64,000 nt of DNA from positions 97,619-161,618 of IMG/VR virus record IMGVR_UViG_3300044729_002678. One strand, 5' to 3'. The notes beneath the pieces were generated by a model, which was given only the letters and a program-made list of their open reading frames with translations, did not search any database and had not been told where the DNA came from. A program made the position numbers and the translations under genes. This DNA comes from a virus. Below, piece after piece: positions 48,655 through 56,862 of this stretch. How positions within the stretch are numbered: the stretch's first letter is position 1; every line of letters begins with the position of its first letter.

Positions 48655-49209
48655 TTATTTAGAAGCGGATTGAATTATACTAAATGCTTTACTAACCACT
48701 TTTTGGTCAGATACATATTTTACAGTATCATTGAATTCCCTACCCACATTTACCACCTCATTCACCACCCATTCAACTTTACCAAATGGAGCCCGATTAT
48801 CAACAAACACATACTTAACCGAAGCTTCCAACACCATACCCGTCAAACCACAAACCGAACCTGAAGTTTCATAACTCTCATAGATATCATGCATACCATT
48901 GAATGTACCATACTCCCAAAGGTGGGCAAATTTTTCTACCTCATAAGCAATTTGTGAATCAACGGGAGCACCCATTTTAGTGTAAAGATTAACCCGAAGA
49001 GAATTACCACCAGAGAAAGAGTCCGATTTTACCGAACACATAACCCCATTATAATTCATTTTAACAAACTGCTTTACCAATGAACCTGCGATTGGTGCAT
49101 TGATATGAACATATTTTACGCCGGAATTTGACCCGTAGGTTTTAGTACGGAGGGCTGTGGTGGGAACTTCAAAGTTCTGACCATTAATTTGGATTACCAT
49201 TTTTTTCAT
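48655..49209 (-). CDS. hypothetical protein
   Basis: 184 residues, mixed alpha/beta, no motif recognised (start MKKMVIQINGQNFEVPTTAL). First gene after the promoter at 49230. Confidence 0.6.
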   Translation of the reverse strand: MKKMVIQINGQNFEVPTTALRTKTYGSNSGVKYVHINAPIAGSLVKQFVKMNYNGVMCSVKSDSFSGGNSLRVNLYTKMGAPVDSQIAYEVEKFAHLWEYGTFNGMHDIYESYETSGSVCGLTGMVLEASVKYVFVDNRAPFGKVEWVVNEVVNVGREFNDTVKYVSDQKVVSKAFSIIQSASK

Positions 49210-49229
49210 AATGTTTGTTTTTTTAACTT

Positions 49230-49270
49230 ACATAGTAAAGATAGGGATAAAACCCCATATTTCCAAGCTT
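49230..49270 (-). promoter_or_regulatory. Bacteroidota-type promoter
   Basis: TTGG, 19 bp, TATCTTTA on the minus strand, 21 bp before the 184-residue gene. Confidence 0.68.
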
Positions 49271-49287
49271 TCAATATTAAATTTGCG

Positions 49288-49656
49288 TTAATTTTCAGTT
49301 TCTTCGATTAGTTTCCCTTCTTTCCAAAGTTGGGTTTTAATGATGTTTCCGTTTTCATAGAACAACTCCACAATTCCATCTATCTTACCTCCTACGTGTG
49401 GGATTCTCATACTGATGTTTCCGTTTTCATAGAATATTTTCCATATGCCGTCATATTGCCCTTTTGAGTTCTTTTGACCTTTGACCCATACATTTCCGTT
49501 GGAGTGATATTCAATGTGGGGTGTGAGTTCGTTGGTCGTTGTTGGTTCAACGTTTTTAGATACTGTCTCATACTGTTCCAAACGCTCTTTGAGCTTTGCG
49601 TTTTCTTCTTCAAGTTCTAATATGGTCTTAACCATACTGGTTATTAATTCGTTCAT
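49288..49656 (-). CDS. MORN_2 repeat protein with coiled coil
   Basis: 122 residues: coiled coil 8-33 (VKTILELEEENAKLKERLEQ), then the block ELTPHIEYHSNGNVWVKGQ with three MORN_2 repeats and the LIEETEN tail shared by the family. Confidence 0.7.
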   Translation of the reverse strand: MNELITSMVKTILELEEENAKLKERLEQYETVSKNVEPTTTNELTPHIEYHSNGNVWVKGQKNSKGQYDGIWKIFYENGNISMRIPHVGGKIDGIVELFYENGNIIKTQLWKEGKLIEETEN

Positions 49657-49659
49657 CTT

Positions 49660-49926
49660 TTATTGCTCGTTCAAAGGGTTAGTTTCGATTAATAAGTTGT
49701 CAAGTACGGTCATGAAAGGAAATTCTGTGTAGTATTCAACTCCGGCAACAGTTCGAATCGATTTTATTCCTCCTAAATACAGTACAGTTTCTAATGTCAA
49801 ATGATACATAAAATATTTTTCTTCTAACTCTTTAACAACTTTGGCGATTGTGTTGGGGTAATGAACGGCTTTTTTATGCAAAGCATAAACCACTTCAGGT
49901 TTTAAACGGGAATAAAGATTTTTCAT
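49660..49926 (-). CDS. hypothetical protein
   Basis: 88 residues: KPEVVYALHKKAVHYPNTIA, basic and helical. 3 bp before the MORN_2 gene. Unrecognised. Confidence 0.5.
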   Translation of the reverse strand: MKNLYSRLKPEVVYALHKKAVHYPNTIAKVVKELEEKYFMYHLTLETVLYLGGIKSIRTVAGVEYYTEFPFMTVLDNLLIETNPLNEQ

Positions 49927-49958
49927 ATATTATTTTTATTTTTAGTTTCTCAATTATT

Positions 49959-49999
49959 ACATAGTAAAGATAGGGATAAAACCCCATATTTCCAAGCTT
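49959..49999 (-). promoter_or_regulatory. Bacteroidota-type promoter
   Basis: TTGG, 19 bp, TATCTTTA on the minus strand. Below it (50027-50063) GGGTATTGG pairs with CCAATACCC around an A-rich loop. Confidence 0.66.
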
Positions 50000-50111
50000 T
50001 CAATATTAAATTATCGTTAAATTTTGGAGGAGGGGGGTATTGGTCCAAACGAAAAAAAACACCAATACCCAATCCTCAACCATCTATTATACCAATGATG
50101 CCATACACTCT

Positions 50112-50351
50112 TTAGCGTATGTGGACAAATACGGGTAATGGAGAGCAATCTTCAGCGTATGTGGAAGATGAACTCATAATCATACCATCTGTCTCTACCT
50201 CTACCATATACTCACTCCATACCCGGCGTGCCTCTTCGTGCAAATGCGCAAGTTCCTGTGAAGAGGAATATTCGAGCTGATAAGTGGTTTCGGGCTCGGT
50301 GGTGTTGGGGAAATCTCCGGTGGGGAAATAAACTCTGAAAGTAGCAATCAT
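50112..50351 (-). CDS. hypothetical protein
   Basis: 79 residues from MIATFRVYFPTGDFPN; beta-rich with a His/Glu helix (ELAHLHEEARRVWSEY). The longer frame starts inside the promoter and is rejected. Confidence 0.5.
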   Translation of the reverse strand: MIATFRVYFPTGDFPNTTEPETTYQLEYSSSQELAHLHEEARRVWSEYMVEVETDGMIMSSSSTYAEDCSPLPVFVHIR

Positions 50352-50378
50352 AAAAGGGGGGTTTAGTTTCTCAATCAT

Positions 50379-50420
50379 TACATAGTAAATATAGGCATAA
50401 AACCCCATATTTCCAAGCTT
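50379..50420 (-). promoter_or_regulatory. Bacteroidota-type promoter
   Basis: TTGG, 19 bp, TATATTTA on the minus strand, about 30 bp before the 79-residue gene. Confidence 0.64.
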
Positions 50421-50502
50421 TTTCCCCAAAAGTTATCCACATTTTACAAAAAAAAAGTGTCCAATTTAGTGGACACTTTCATATAGAGTATTTGGTATTG
50501 TT

Positions 50503-50991
50503 TTACTTCCAATCAATTTTAGGGCAGTATTTGTGATACTTTGCTTTCACCATCTCAACGATGATATTGTCTGTCTTTTCAGTATTACTATTCTTTGATT
50601 GCAAGTGTTCTTTTGTTTTAATAATAGCCCAAGTAATGCCAACTATGATAAGGGAAGTCCAAACACAAAAACCAAAAACTATCATTACCATAAGTAATGA
50701 ATCCTCATCAGGGATGTAAAAGAAAAGACTCAATGTTGAAATCGTGCAAATAATAGCAGCGATAAAGAACCAATAAACAAACGATGTTCCGAGCATATCA
50801 CCGTATGTGTCCCGACGACTACGTTTGTAGTTGATGATTTCATAAGGTAGGGTATAAATTGCAAACAAAGGTGAAAGAATCACCGCAGTAACCAGTTTCC
50901 AAAAGTAAGGACACAGGTTGGTGGGCATTGTGTCGGTTTTATAGAACCAACGATAGAGTTTTGCCGAGAGTGAGTTTTGATTTAGTTTCAT
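50503..50991 (-). CDS. membrane protein
   Basis: 162 residues with three hydrophobic helices (near 30-50, 73-95, 100-128) and a charged tail. No transporter motif seen. Confidence 0.55.
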   Translation of the reverse strand: MKLNQNSLSAKLYRWFYKTDTMPTNLCPYFWKLVTAVILSPLFAIYTLPYEIINYKRSRRDTYGDMLGTSFVYWFFIAAIICTISTLSLFFYIPDEDSLLMVMIVFGFCVWTSLIIVGITWAIIKTKEHLQSKNSNTEKTDNIIVEMVKAKYHKYCPKIDWK

Positions 50992-51000
50992 TTGTTTTTA

Positions 51001-51219
51001 TTATTTTATTTTCACGGTAGACCTAATGGTTCCATTTATCTCTACCCTAATATCTAGCACATTTGTAGAATCCACCACTATGTATCGACATCCGTCAACA
51101 CTATACACAATGCCTTTTGGGTATTTCTTTTGAAGCATCTCCTTATCTTGAGAAACAGTGGTGGCATTACAACTTACCAATAATACACCGATGCTGAAAA
51201 TTGCAATTAACTTTTTCAT
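51001..51219 (-). CDS. small lipoprotein
   Basis: 72 residues. MKKLIAIFSIGVLLVSC signal with lipobox Cys17, then a beta-rich domain (GIVYSVDGCRYIVV). 9 bp before the membrane protein, so probably one transcript. Confidence 0.65.
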   Translation of the reverse strand: MKKLIAIFSIGVLLVSCNATTVSQDKEMLQKKYPKGIVYSVDGCRYIVVDSTNVLDIRVEINGTIRSTVKIK

Positions 51220-51261
51220 GTCTTTTGTTTAGTTTGTTTAGTTTTGTTTTAAATTGTTTAG

Positions 51262-51369
51262 TAGTCAGTACAGGATTCGAACCTGTAAGGAAGGAGGATT
51301 ACTATTAAATCTAACAAATGTTACCAAGTTTAGATTCCTCAATGCGTCTACCAATTCCGCCACCTGACT
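51262..51369 (-). ncRNA. tRNA-Leu-like element, 57-nt core
   Basis: GAGGA pairs with TCCTC around a 37-nt segment that itself folds (AATCTAA/TTAGATT): an elongated anticodon arm. Last acceptor pair is G-A mismatched. Confidence 0.72.
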
Positions 51370-51375
51370 GTTTGA

Positions 51376-51558
51376 TTATTCAATGTACGACCATTTAATA
51401 ATATGTTTCTCTTCACATACATCATTATACGAAGGTATGTACCATTCATCATTTTCATAATAGCAAACCTCATATTTCGGTACGTTCTTCAAAGAACTTT
51501 GAATTAGTACCCAACTACCATCTTTTGGTTTTCCATTTTTAATTTCAACCCATTCCAT
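51376..51558 (-). CDS. DUF551-like small protein
   Basis: 60 residues: WVEIKNGKPKDGSWVLIQSS...YEVCYYENDEWY...IIKWSYIE, the beta pattern of DUF551-type proteins. Lies between two tRNA-like elements. Confidence 0.5.
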   Translation of the reverse strand: MEWVEIKNGKPKDGSWVLIQSSLKNVPKYEVCYYENDEWYIPSYNDVCEEKHIIKWSYIE

Positions 51559-51574
51559 ATTCTTTAATTTTTAG

Positions 51575-51657
51575 TTGTCAGTACAGGATTCGAACCTATA
51601 TGAACTTTCATTCTCGGGAAGGTTTCCCTAGCGTCTATCCAATTCCGCCACCTGACT
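51575..51657 (-). ncRNA. tRNA-Leu-like element, 31-nt core
   Basis: 83 nt, normal tRNA-Leu length, yet the core reads GGGAA-ACC-TTCCC where a 5+7+5 anticodon arm should be. First acceptor pair is A-A. Shortest but one of the family. Confidence 0.72.
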
Positions 51658-51679
51658 GTGTTTCATATCTCTTTATCTT

Positions 51680-51720
51680 ACATAGTAAATATAAGGATAA
51701 AACCCCACATTTCCAATCTT
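51680..51720 (-). promoter_or_regulatory. Bacteroidota-type promoter
   Basis: TTGG, 19 bp, TATATTTA on the minus strand, placed between the 395-residue gene's end and the tRNA-like element; drives the tRNA-like element and the genes below it. Confidence 0.66.
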
Positions 51721-51748
51721 TTTATGTTAAATTATCGTTAAATTAATT

Positions 51749-52936
51749 TCACGACTTCTTGGTTGGGATTAGCACCGTTGCGTTATCGTCTTTCACGAGT
51801 TCCCAGTTGTAAGTGGGTGAAAGGTAGAACGAGCGTTTATCTAGTTCCTGATTGTCTGAATTTCTGATTTGTATAAAATCATTCTTAAGTCCCAAAGATT
51901 TACAAACATCCGCTGAAACAACTCTTTGCCCGGGTTTATTGGCGTGCTCAGAGAAGTCAAAATACTTGCTATCCTCAGGGAAGCAGTTGGGGTGGTTCTT
52001 CTTGATTTTTGGTTTCCATCCTCCACAAGCCATATCGTGCAGTCCACGGATGGCTTCTACAGTAGTAGTTCCATCCAACTTGAAGTGTTCTGTAAGGTAT
52101 TCCTTTTGTGGGGTAGTGGCTGCGTTGTAGTACTCGTTGAGTAACTCACGGGAGATTCGAATTGATTTTGACATGGTTGTTTGGGTTGGGTTTGTGATTT
52201 GACGGAATTGTTCAAGGGAGATTTCTACAAATTGAGGATAATCGGCAATACAATTTTTGATGTCTCCAGCATAGTACTTGCTTTCGTCCTTCGGATGCTC
52301 GGACATTAGAGTGTATCCAACCTGAAAATGGAAATCTGTGTCTGCATTTTCCTCCCACCATGCTTTGAGTTCTTTAAAGTTTTCTTCCGTGGCTTCAATG
52401 CACCAGTGTTCAGGGTGTTTCATGGGTTGTGAGTTTGTGATTTCACGGAATTGTTCGAGGGTGATTTCTTGGTAGTGACATTTTAGAAAGTTTCCAAAGT
52501 CCGAAAAAAAGTAAGTACCGTCGTATGGGTGTTCAGACACAAGGAATGAGCCTGGTACAAACTTGTCGTCCCATTTTGACGCTTTACTCGTTCTTTTGCT
52601 CAACCTCCAACGATTGAGTTCTGCGTGGTTTTCTTTGGTTACGGGGATGTACCATTTTTCGGGGTGTTTCATAGGTTTTGGGTTTGTGATTTCACGGAAT
52701 TGTTCAAGGGTTATTTTTTGGTAGGATGGATACCTTGCGGTAAAACCTTTTTCGGAGCCACACCAATAATAACTTGAGTCTGTTGGGTGCTCTGAAAGTA
52801 GGAAGGCGCCTTCTCTTAGGCGGGTGTCTGGGTCCTTTGTCCATCTGCTTTTTAAGGCTTGCTTTCGCCACCACGTTTGGAGTTCTGCGCGGTTCTCTTG
52901 GGTAACAGGTATGTACCATTTTTTTAGGTGTGTCAT
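51749..52936 (-). CDS. protein with three ~80-residue repeats
   Basis: 395 residues. Three copies of a unit with KWYIPVT(Q/K)EN (third copy HWCIEATEEN), LLSEHP, Y and KITLEQFREITNP, then a different C-terminal domain (260-395). Similar repeats occur in Bacteroidota phage proteins; function unknown. The repeats suggest recognition of a repetitive or multimeric target. Confidence 0.6.
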   Translation of the reverse strand: MTHLKKWYIPVTQENRAELQTWWRKQALKSRWTKDPDTRLREGAFLLSEHPTDSSYYWCGSEKGFTARYPSYQKITLEQFREITNPKPMKHPEKWYIPVTKENHAELNRWRLSKRTSKASKWDDKFVPGSFLVSEHPYDGTYFFSDFGNFLKCHYQEITLEQFREITNSQPMKHPEHWCIEATEENFKELKAWWEENADTDFHFQVGYTLMSEHPKDESKYYAGDIKNCIADYPQFVEISLEQFRQITNPTQTTMSKSIRISRELLNEYYNAATTPQKEYLTEHFKLDGTTTVEAIRGLHDMACGGWKPKIKKNHPNCFPEDSKYFDFSEHANKPGQRVVSADVCKSLGLKNDFIQIRNSDNQELDKRSFYLSPTYNWELVKDDNATVLIPTKKS

Positions 52937-52955
52937 TCGTTTTTTAGTTTTATAT

Positions 52956-53210
52956 TCAAAAAGGATTGGTGATTTGACGTGTTAGAATTTTTGAATCTTT
53001 TTCTGGACGAGATTCGATGTCCAATGAAATGGACTTGCCGTAGCATTTAGCAACGATGATGTCATCGCCGTAGCTGTCTTTTTCAACGGCAAACCTTACA
53101 AACCCAGCGCCTTCGCATTTTTCATTATAACCAACCATGTCTTTGTGTTGGATTGCCGCGGAAAAGATGATTCCACTCCCTTCAACGATTACGTATTTTG
53201 CTTCGTACAT
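52956..53210 (-). CDS. hypothetical protein
   Basis: 84 residues, beta-rich with charged loops (AVEKDSYGDDIIVAKCYGKS). Unrecognised. Confidence 0.5.
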   Translation of the reverse strand: MYEAKYVIVEGSGIIFSAAIQHKDMVGYNEKCEGAGFVRFAVEKDSYGDDIIVAKCYGKSISLDIESRPEKDSKILTRQITNPF

Positions 53211-53219
53211 TTTTATATA

Positions 53220-53423
53220 CTATTTAACTCCAACCATCAAAGTATATACATCACATTCCATCAACCTAAACATATCTTTAGGGAACACACTTTTCAAATC
53301 GGTAGTATCAAAGTACTCATTTTCGTAAATGGGTAATGATAGTTTGGTGTCTTTACGCATGGTGTGTCTTTCGACCCACTCATTAACATCGACTACCAAC
53401 ATGTAATTTCCGTTTCTTAACAT
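53220..53423 (-). CDS. hypothetical protein
   Basis: 67 residues, MLRNGNYMLVVDVNEWVERH start, mixed; 9 bp from the next gene. Unrecognised. Confidence 0.5.
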   Translation of the reverse strand: MLRNGNYMLVVDVNEWVERHTMRKDTKLSLPIYENEYFDTTDLKSVFPKDMFRLMECDVYTLMVGVK

Positions 53424-53462
53424 AGCTTTTATTTTTAATATGATTAAATATACGAACGAATT

Positions 53463-53570
53463 TTATGGTGTTAAGATTGAAATGATCAAAACTAACAAGA
53501 TTGAATAAAGTATAAAAGTTATACCAAACCCTACTATAATTCCATCAAAATATGTTTTTTCTTTTTTCAT
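53463..53570 (-). CDS. 35-residue membrane peptide
   Basis: MKKEKTYFDGIIVGFGITFI then LYSILLVLIISIL: one membrane helix. Confidence 0.5.
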   Translation of the reverse strand: MKKEKTYFDGIIVGFGITFILYSILLVLIISILTP

Positions 53571-53584
53571 GTTTTGTTATTTTA

Positions 53585-53734
53585 TTAAACTTTAAATTTC
53601 CAATTCGCCAACCACCACTTATTATAGGCAAGGGTGGTGATATATACCAACCCAAATAATGCCAATACGGTAATGGTTTTCAATACTACAATATAGATTG
53701 CGAGTAAATTGAGGATATCTGATAGAATTTCCAT
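53585..53734 (-). CDS. 49-residue membrane protein
   Basis: From MEILSDILNLLAIYIVVLKT: two hydrophobic segments and a basic tail. Its ATG is 1 bp after the stop of the 59-residue gene. Confidence 0.5.
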   Translation of the reverse strand: MEILSDILNLLAIYIVVLKTITVLALFGLVYITTLAYNKWWLANWKFKV

Positions 53735-53735
53735 A

Positions 53736-53915
53736 TTATTTACAGTTTTGTTCTTTGGTGGAGTAAAGGTTGACAAGATAATTAAACTTTTCAACAGCCT
53801 CAAATACCGAGCAGGTAACTGCTTTAAGGAGCATGGATGATTTTAGTTCGCTGAACATAATGGTATCATTTGATAGTTCAATCGAGAGGTTCAATTTTGG
53901 GAAGGTTTTTTTCAT
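53736..53915 (-). CDS. 59-residue hypothetical protein
   Basis: MKKTFPKLNLSIELSNDTIM start, amphipathic helix after residue 20, two Cys. First gene after promoter 53936. Confidence 0.55.
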   Translation of the reverse strand: MKKTFPKLNLSIELSNDTIMFSELKSSMLLKAVTCSVFEAVEKFNYLVNLYSTKEQNCK

Positions 53916-53935
53916 ACTGTTTGTTTTTTTAACTT

Positions 53936-53976
53936 ACATAGTAAAGATAAGGATAAAACCCCATATTTCCAAGCTT
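53936..53976 (-). promoter_or_regulatory. Bacteroidota-type promoter
   Basis: TTGG, 19 bp, TATCTTTA on the minus strand, 21 bp before the 59-residue gene. Confidence 0.68.
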
Positions 53977-53982
53977 TCAATA

Positions 53983-54198
53983 TTAAATTTGCGTTAAGTT
54001 TTTCTCAATAATGAGACGAACCCGTTCCCTATCAACGGAATCAAATTCAATGTCGCTTAATGGTATGCTTTCCAAATACTCATTACAGGCGGCAATAATC
54101 CCCTTTTTTGTAGTAAGTGGGTAAATACCATTACGCAACTCATAAAAAGTTATACAATATTTGTAAAACTCTTTGATTAAAACTGAATATTTTTTCAT
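53983..54198 (-). CDS. hypothetical protein
   Basis: 71 residues, helical and basic; ends RLIIEKNLTQI at the flank of the promoter 53936. Unrecognised. Confidence 0.5.
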   Translation of the reverse strand: MKKYSVLIKEFYKYCITFYELRNGIYPLTTKKGIIAACNEYLESIPLSDIEFDSVDRERVRLIIEKNLTQI

Positions 54199-54210
54199 AT
54201 CTCTTTTTGT

Positions 54211-54251
54211 TACATAATAAAGATACTACAAAAACCCCATATTTCCAAGCT
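54211..54251 (-). promoter_or_regulatory. Bacteroidota-type promoter
   Basis: TTGG, 19 bp, TATCTTTA on the minus strand, 13 bp before the 71-residue gene. Confidence 0.66.
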
Positions 54252-54394
54252 TTTTCCCCAAAAGTTATCCACATTTTACAAAAAAAAAGTGTCCAATTTA
54301 GTGGACAGTTCTTATTGACCTTGGGTTTGCAAATCTATAATCCCCAAAGCCTCACTTATAACGGAAACAATTCGATATGGAATTATTTTATTTA

Positions 54395-54790
54395 TTATCT
54401 ACTCAAAAATGATAGTTGAACTTCTTTTAAAAGTTTCCTACCCAATTTTTTATCATTACGAAAGGTATATTTGTTTTTTACACTCATAAGTGTATTAGCC
54501 CTCACCAACTTTTCGATTTCAGTTTCGTTATAGCCAATACTTTCCCATGTCGCAATTAATTTACTTTCAACCCTCTGAAGTTGTTCACTAATATCATTTT
54601 CGATATGAGATTGGTTTATCTTAAAAAAGATATTACCACGTCTTATTTTATCCCGAAAAGAATTACCCATCCCAAATATACAAAAGTTTTGGTAAATCTG
54701 CCTACGTTGGTTATAATCCATACCTACCATTTCTTTTTCCATAATTTCTAATGTTTCTTCGAAACTGTACCTTTTATTATTTGCACACAT
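54395..54790 (-). CDS. hypothetical protein
   Basis: 131 residues, helical, basic C-terminus (FRNDKKLGRKLLKEVQLSF). Ends in AT-rich DNA. Own promoter upstream. Unrecognised. Confidence 0.55.
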   Translation of the reverse strand: MCANNKRYSFEETLEIMEKEMVGMDYNQRRQIYQNFCIFGMGNSFRDKIRRGNIFFKINQSHIENDISEQLQRVESKLIATWESIGYNETEIEKLVRANTLMSVKNKYTFRNDKKLGRKLLKEVQLSFLSR

Positions 54791-54828
54791 AATTTTATTG
54801 TTTAATATTTTTTATTTAGTTAGTTATT

Positions 54829-54862
54829 ACAAATATACGAAGTAAATTTTGTTTTTCCAAAT
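54829..54862 (-). promoter_or_regulatory. Bacteroidota-type promoter
   Basis: TTGG, 19 bp, TATATTTG on the minus strand: full box, about 40 bp before the 131-residue gene. Confidence 0.68.
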
Positions 54863-54898
54863 CCTTATAGAAAAATTTACTACTCATATTTGAGGACG

Positions 54899-55303
54899 TT
54901 AGTCCCAATTCATAGGAAGACAGTCATGAGAAGGTACATCATAGAATTTTTCACCTGTTTCAATATTTTGTAGTGTATAGTATCGTGTACCTATCCTATA
55001 AGGTGCATAAGTTGACAAAATTTTATGAACCTTATGCCTATATCGTATTAAATCATCACTAACATCAGATATATGTAATTTTTCATTACTATTATCCAAG
55101 TTTTGTTCTAAATTTTTATCTTCTTCTGTATCACCATCTACCGTTCCTTGTAAAAAGGATAAGTATTTTATCTTTTCAATTTCTTTATCAGTATAAAACC
55201 TACCACTAACACCAAATAAACCCAATAAAAGGTTTTGTGCTTGGTTTTCAGTTATCAGTTCTAACCTAAGTTTTTCTGCTATTTCTAAAATTTGTTCTTT
55301 CAT
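54899..55303 (-). CDS. composite cassette gene with two leaders
   Basis: About 134 residues from MKEQILEIAEKLRLELITEN; the longer frame to 55474 crosses the neighbouring gene and is rejected. The protein looks assembled: leader 1 ends LLLGLFGV|SGRFYTD, leader 2 is the NLEQNLDNSNEKLHISDV type followed by SDDLIRYRHKV. Both joints are coded by GTTAGTG. Only the last ~55 residues look like an independent domain. Confidence 0.5.
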   Translation of the reverse strand: MKEQILEIAEKLRLELITENQAQNLLLGLFGVSGRFYTDKEIEKIKYLSFLQGTVDGDTEEDKNLEQNLDNSNEKLHISDVSDDLIRYRHKVHKILSTYAPYRIGTRYYTLQNIETGEKFYDVPSHDCLPMNWD

Positions 55304-55343
55304 ATCTTTTACTGTGTTTATTTGTGAACCGTTAGCGGTAATA

Positions 55344-55526
55344 CTAATAACCCAACAAATACATCTTTCTACCCCAAGCTTTTTTTGCTTCTTGTTCATT
55401 ACCACCATAAACAATCTGATACCAATCCACCCACATTTGAGGCTGGGCAACTGGATTTGGTTCAGATGAAGCACTACCGCTAACAGCAGGTTGCTTCAAT
55501 GGCTTAGTTTCTTTCTTTTTTGACAT
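55344..55526 (-). CDS. cassette-type small protein
   Basis: 60 residues: leader MSKKKETKPLKQPAV, then SGSASSEPNP and MWVDWYQIVYGGNEQEAKKA. End repeats 55471-55484 against 55331-55344, 12 of 14 bases. Function unknown. Confidence 0.6.
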   Translation of the reverse strand: MSKKKETKPLKQPAVSGSASSEPNPVAQPQMWVDWYQIVYGGNEQEAKKAWGRKMYLLGY

Positions 55527-55555
55527 TTTATCATTTATTTAAAGTTTGTAATCCT

Positions 55556-55616
55556 ACACAAATACAACATACTGGTGGAATATAAGTGGATGTAAACTTC
55601 ACAAATAAACGAGTTA
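55556..55616 (-). repeat. intergenic repeat family B
   Basis: Plus strand CACAAATACAACATACTGGT, then about 20 variable bases and AACTTCACAAATAAACGAGTTA at the stop of a cassette gene (the shared box has G or A). Related copies at 57672-57737, 58630-58682 and 58942-59003; last part also shared with family A. Confidence 0.62.
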
Positions 55617-55877
55617 GTTGCAATTTTTCTTACACCACATAATCTTGCTGCCTTTTCGCAAATGAACTAATCGTAATTCATAACCTTTATCCATCATTTG
55701 TTGCATTTCTTCTAATTCTTTAAGTTCTACATCATTGAAAGAGCGTTCATTTACTCCATCCTTAATCTTAATGTAGTTCTTAGCAAAATCATAAAAACTG
55801 CAACTAACATCGTGTAGTGCTTGTTTAATTTCATCACTAATTTCTTCATCTGTTTTTTTAACATTTTTCTTTTTCAT
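55614..55877 (-). CDS. cassette-type hypothetical protein
   Basis: 87 residues: helical leader (TDEEISDEIKQALHDV), then SCSFYDFAKNYIKIKDG and a charged helix. End repeats 55794-55809 against 55613-55628, 15 of 16 bases, the only difference being the family-wide position 11. Confidence 0.6.
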   Translation of the reverse strand: MKKKNVKKTDEEISDEIKQALHDVSCSFYDFAKNYIKIKDGVNERSFNDVELKELEEMQQMMDKGYELRLVHLRKGSKIMWCKKNCN

Positions 55878-55917
55878 ATTCTATATTTTTTAATTTGTAA
55901 AACAATAATTTAACTAA

Positions 55918-55971
55918 ACCTAACAAATGATAAACAACATTAAAACGATTGTTTATCATCGGACGTTATGT
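55918..55971 (-). repeat. attC-like hairpin
   Basis: Box ACCTAAC (RYYYAAC) at 55918-55924, box GTTATGT at 55965-55971, and between them 11-bp perfect arms 55927-55937/55949-55959 with an 11-nt loop and unequal spacers, the layout of integron attC sites. Confidence 0.55.
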
Positions 55972-55976
55972 GTAAT

Positions 55977-56192
55977 TTAATCAACTTTGTATTTCCTACC
56001 ACCTAAGTGATGTTCGTGTATAAACTTTGATTTACATCTTGAACATTCATACTTACTATGATAATTACTTTTCCAAATCAAAGTTTTCTTATGTATTCCA
56101 ATTAAACACAATAAACTACACATAACATCAGATATATGTAATTTTTCATTACTCTTATCCAAGTTTTGTTCTAAATTTTTATATTTTTCCAT
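55977..56192 (-). CDS. cassette-type small protein with HISDV leader
   Basis: 71 residues: leader MEKYKNLEQNLDKSNEKLHI then SDV, then a Cys-rich body (MCSLLCLIGIH, KYECSRCKSKF), zinc-ribbon-like. End repeats 56111-56126 against 55965-55980, 14 of 16. attC-like hairpin follows. Confidence 0.6.
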   Translation of the reverse strand: MEKYKNLEQNLDKSNEKLHISDVMCSLLCLIGIHKKTLIWKSNYHSKYECSRCKSKFIHEHHLGGRKYKVD

Positions 56193-56196
56193 CTTA

Positions 56197-56478
56197 TTAA
56201 TTTTTTACCTTGTGTTCTATATATATTTCTCTGTACATCTTATATTGTTTCCCGTAAAAATCAACCAAGAAAAAATTCCAATTATCATTACCATTTCTAC
56301 CTATTAACATTGCGTGTATATTTTGTAGTTTATAATACATCATAGCCACCTTACCATAATTGTCGGGATTATTTTTTAATTCATCAATCTCGTCCAATCT
56401 TTTTTCTAATTCAGTTTTAGGTATAATCAACCTCATAAACTTTAAAAAATAATCCCTAATTTTTTCTTTTGTTTTCAT
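56197..56478 (-). CDS. hypothetical protein
   Basis: 93 residues, basic and helical (RDYFLKFMRLIIPKTELEKR). 4 bp upstream of the HISDV gene. No cassette ends seen. Confidence 0.5.
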   Translation of the reverse strand: MKTKEKIRDYFLKFMRLIIPKTELEKRLDEIDELKNNPDNYGKVAMMYYKLQNIHAMLIGRNGNDNWNFFLVDFYGKQYKMYREIYIEHKVKN

Positions 56479-56501
56479 AATTCAAAAATTAATACTAAAA
56501 T

Positions 56502-56592
56502 ATAACAAGGTATATGTGAAATACCTCATAAAGTTTCTACTAATTATTTAAGTTCTGTGGTAAGGTACTTCACATATACCCAACCGTTAGTG
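56502..56592 (-). repeat. attC-like hairpin
   Basis: TATAAC and CGTTAGTG boxes around 12-bp perfect arms GGTATATGTGAA (56509-56520) and TTCACATATACC (56569-56580). Follows the stop of the 56599 gene. Confidence 0.58.
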
Positions 56593-56598
56593 GTAATT

Positions 56599-56862
56599 TT
56601 AATCTTTGTATCTTCTCCATACCGCAGAACCATCAATACCATCTTTCCACATTCCTTCGTCATTTTCCTTAACAGTTTTGAAGAATTCTTTAACTAAATC
56701 CAACACTTCTTTTTTATCCATTTTTACACCTTCGTAATATACATCATCTCTTTGATTTCTGAAGAATTCTTCAAAACGATTAAAACTACCACTAACATCA
56801 GATATATGTAATTTTTTATTACTTTTATCTAAGTTTTGTTCTAATTTTTTATCTTCTTCCAT
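56599..56862 (-). CDS. cassette-type hypothetical protein with HISDV leader
   Basis: 87 residues: leader MEEDKKLEQNLDKSNKKLHI and SDV, then SGSFNRFEEFFRNQRDDV, a helical charged domain. End repeats 56778-56796 against 56586-56604 agree at 18 of 19 bases. The start codon lies inside an attC-like hairpin (56790-56908). Confidence 0.62.
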   Translation of the reverse strand: MEEDKKLEQNLDKSNKKLHISDVSGSFNRFEEFFRNQRDDVYYEGVKMDKKEVLDLVKEFFKTVKENDEGMWKDGIDGSAVWRRYKD

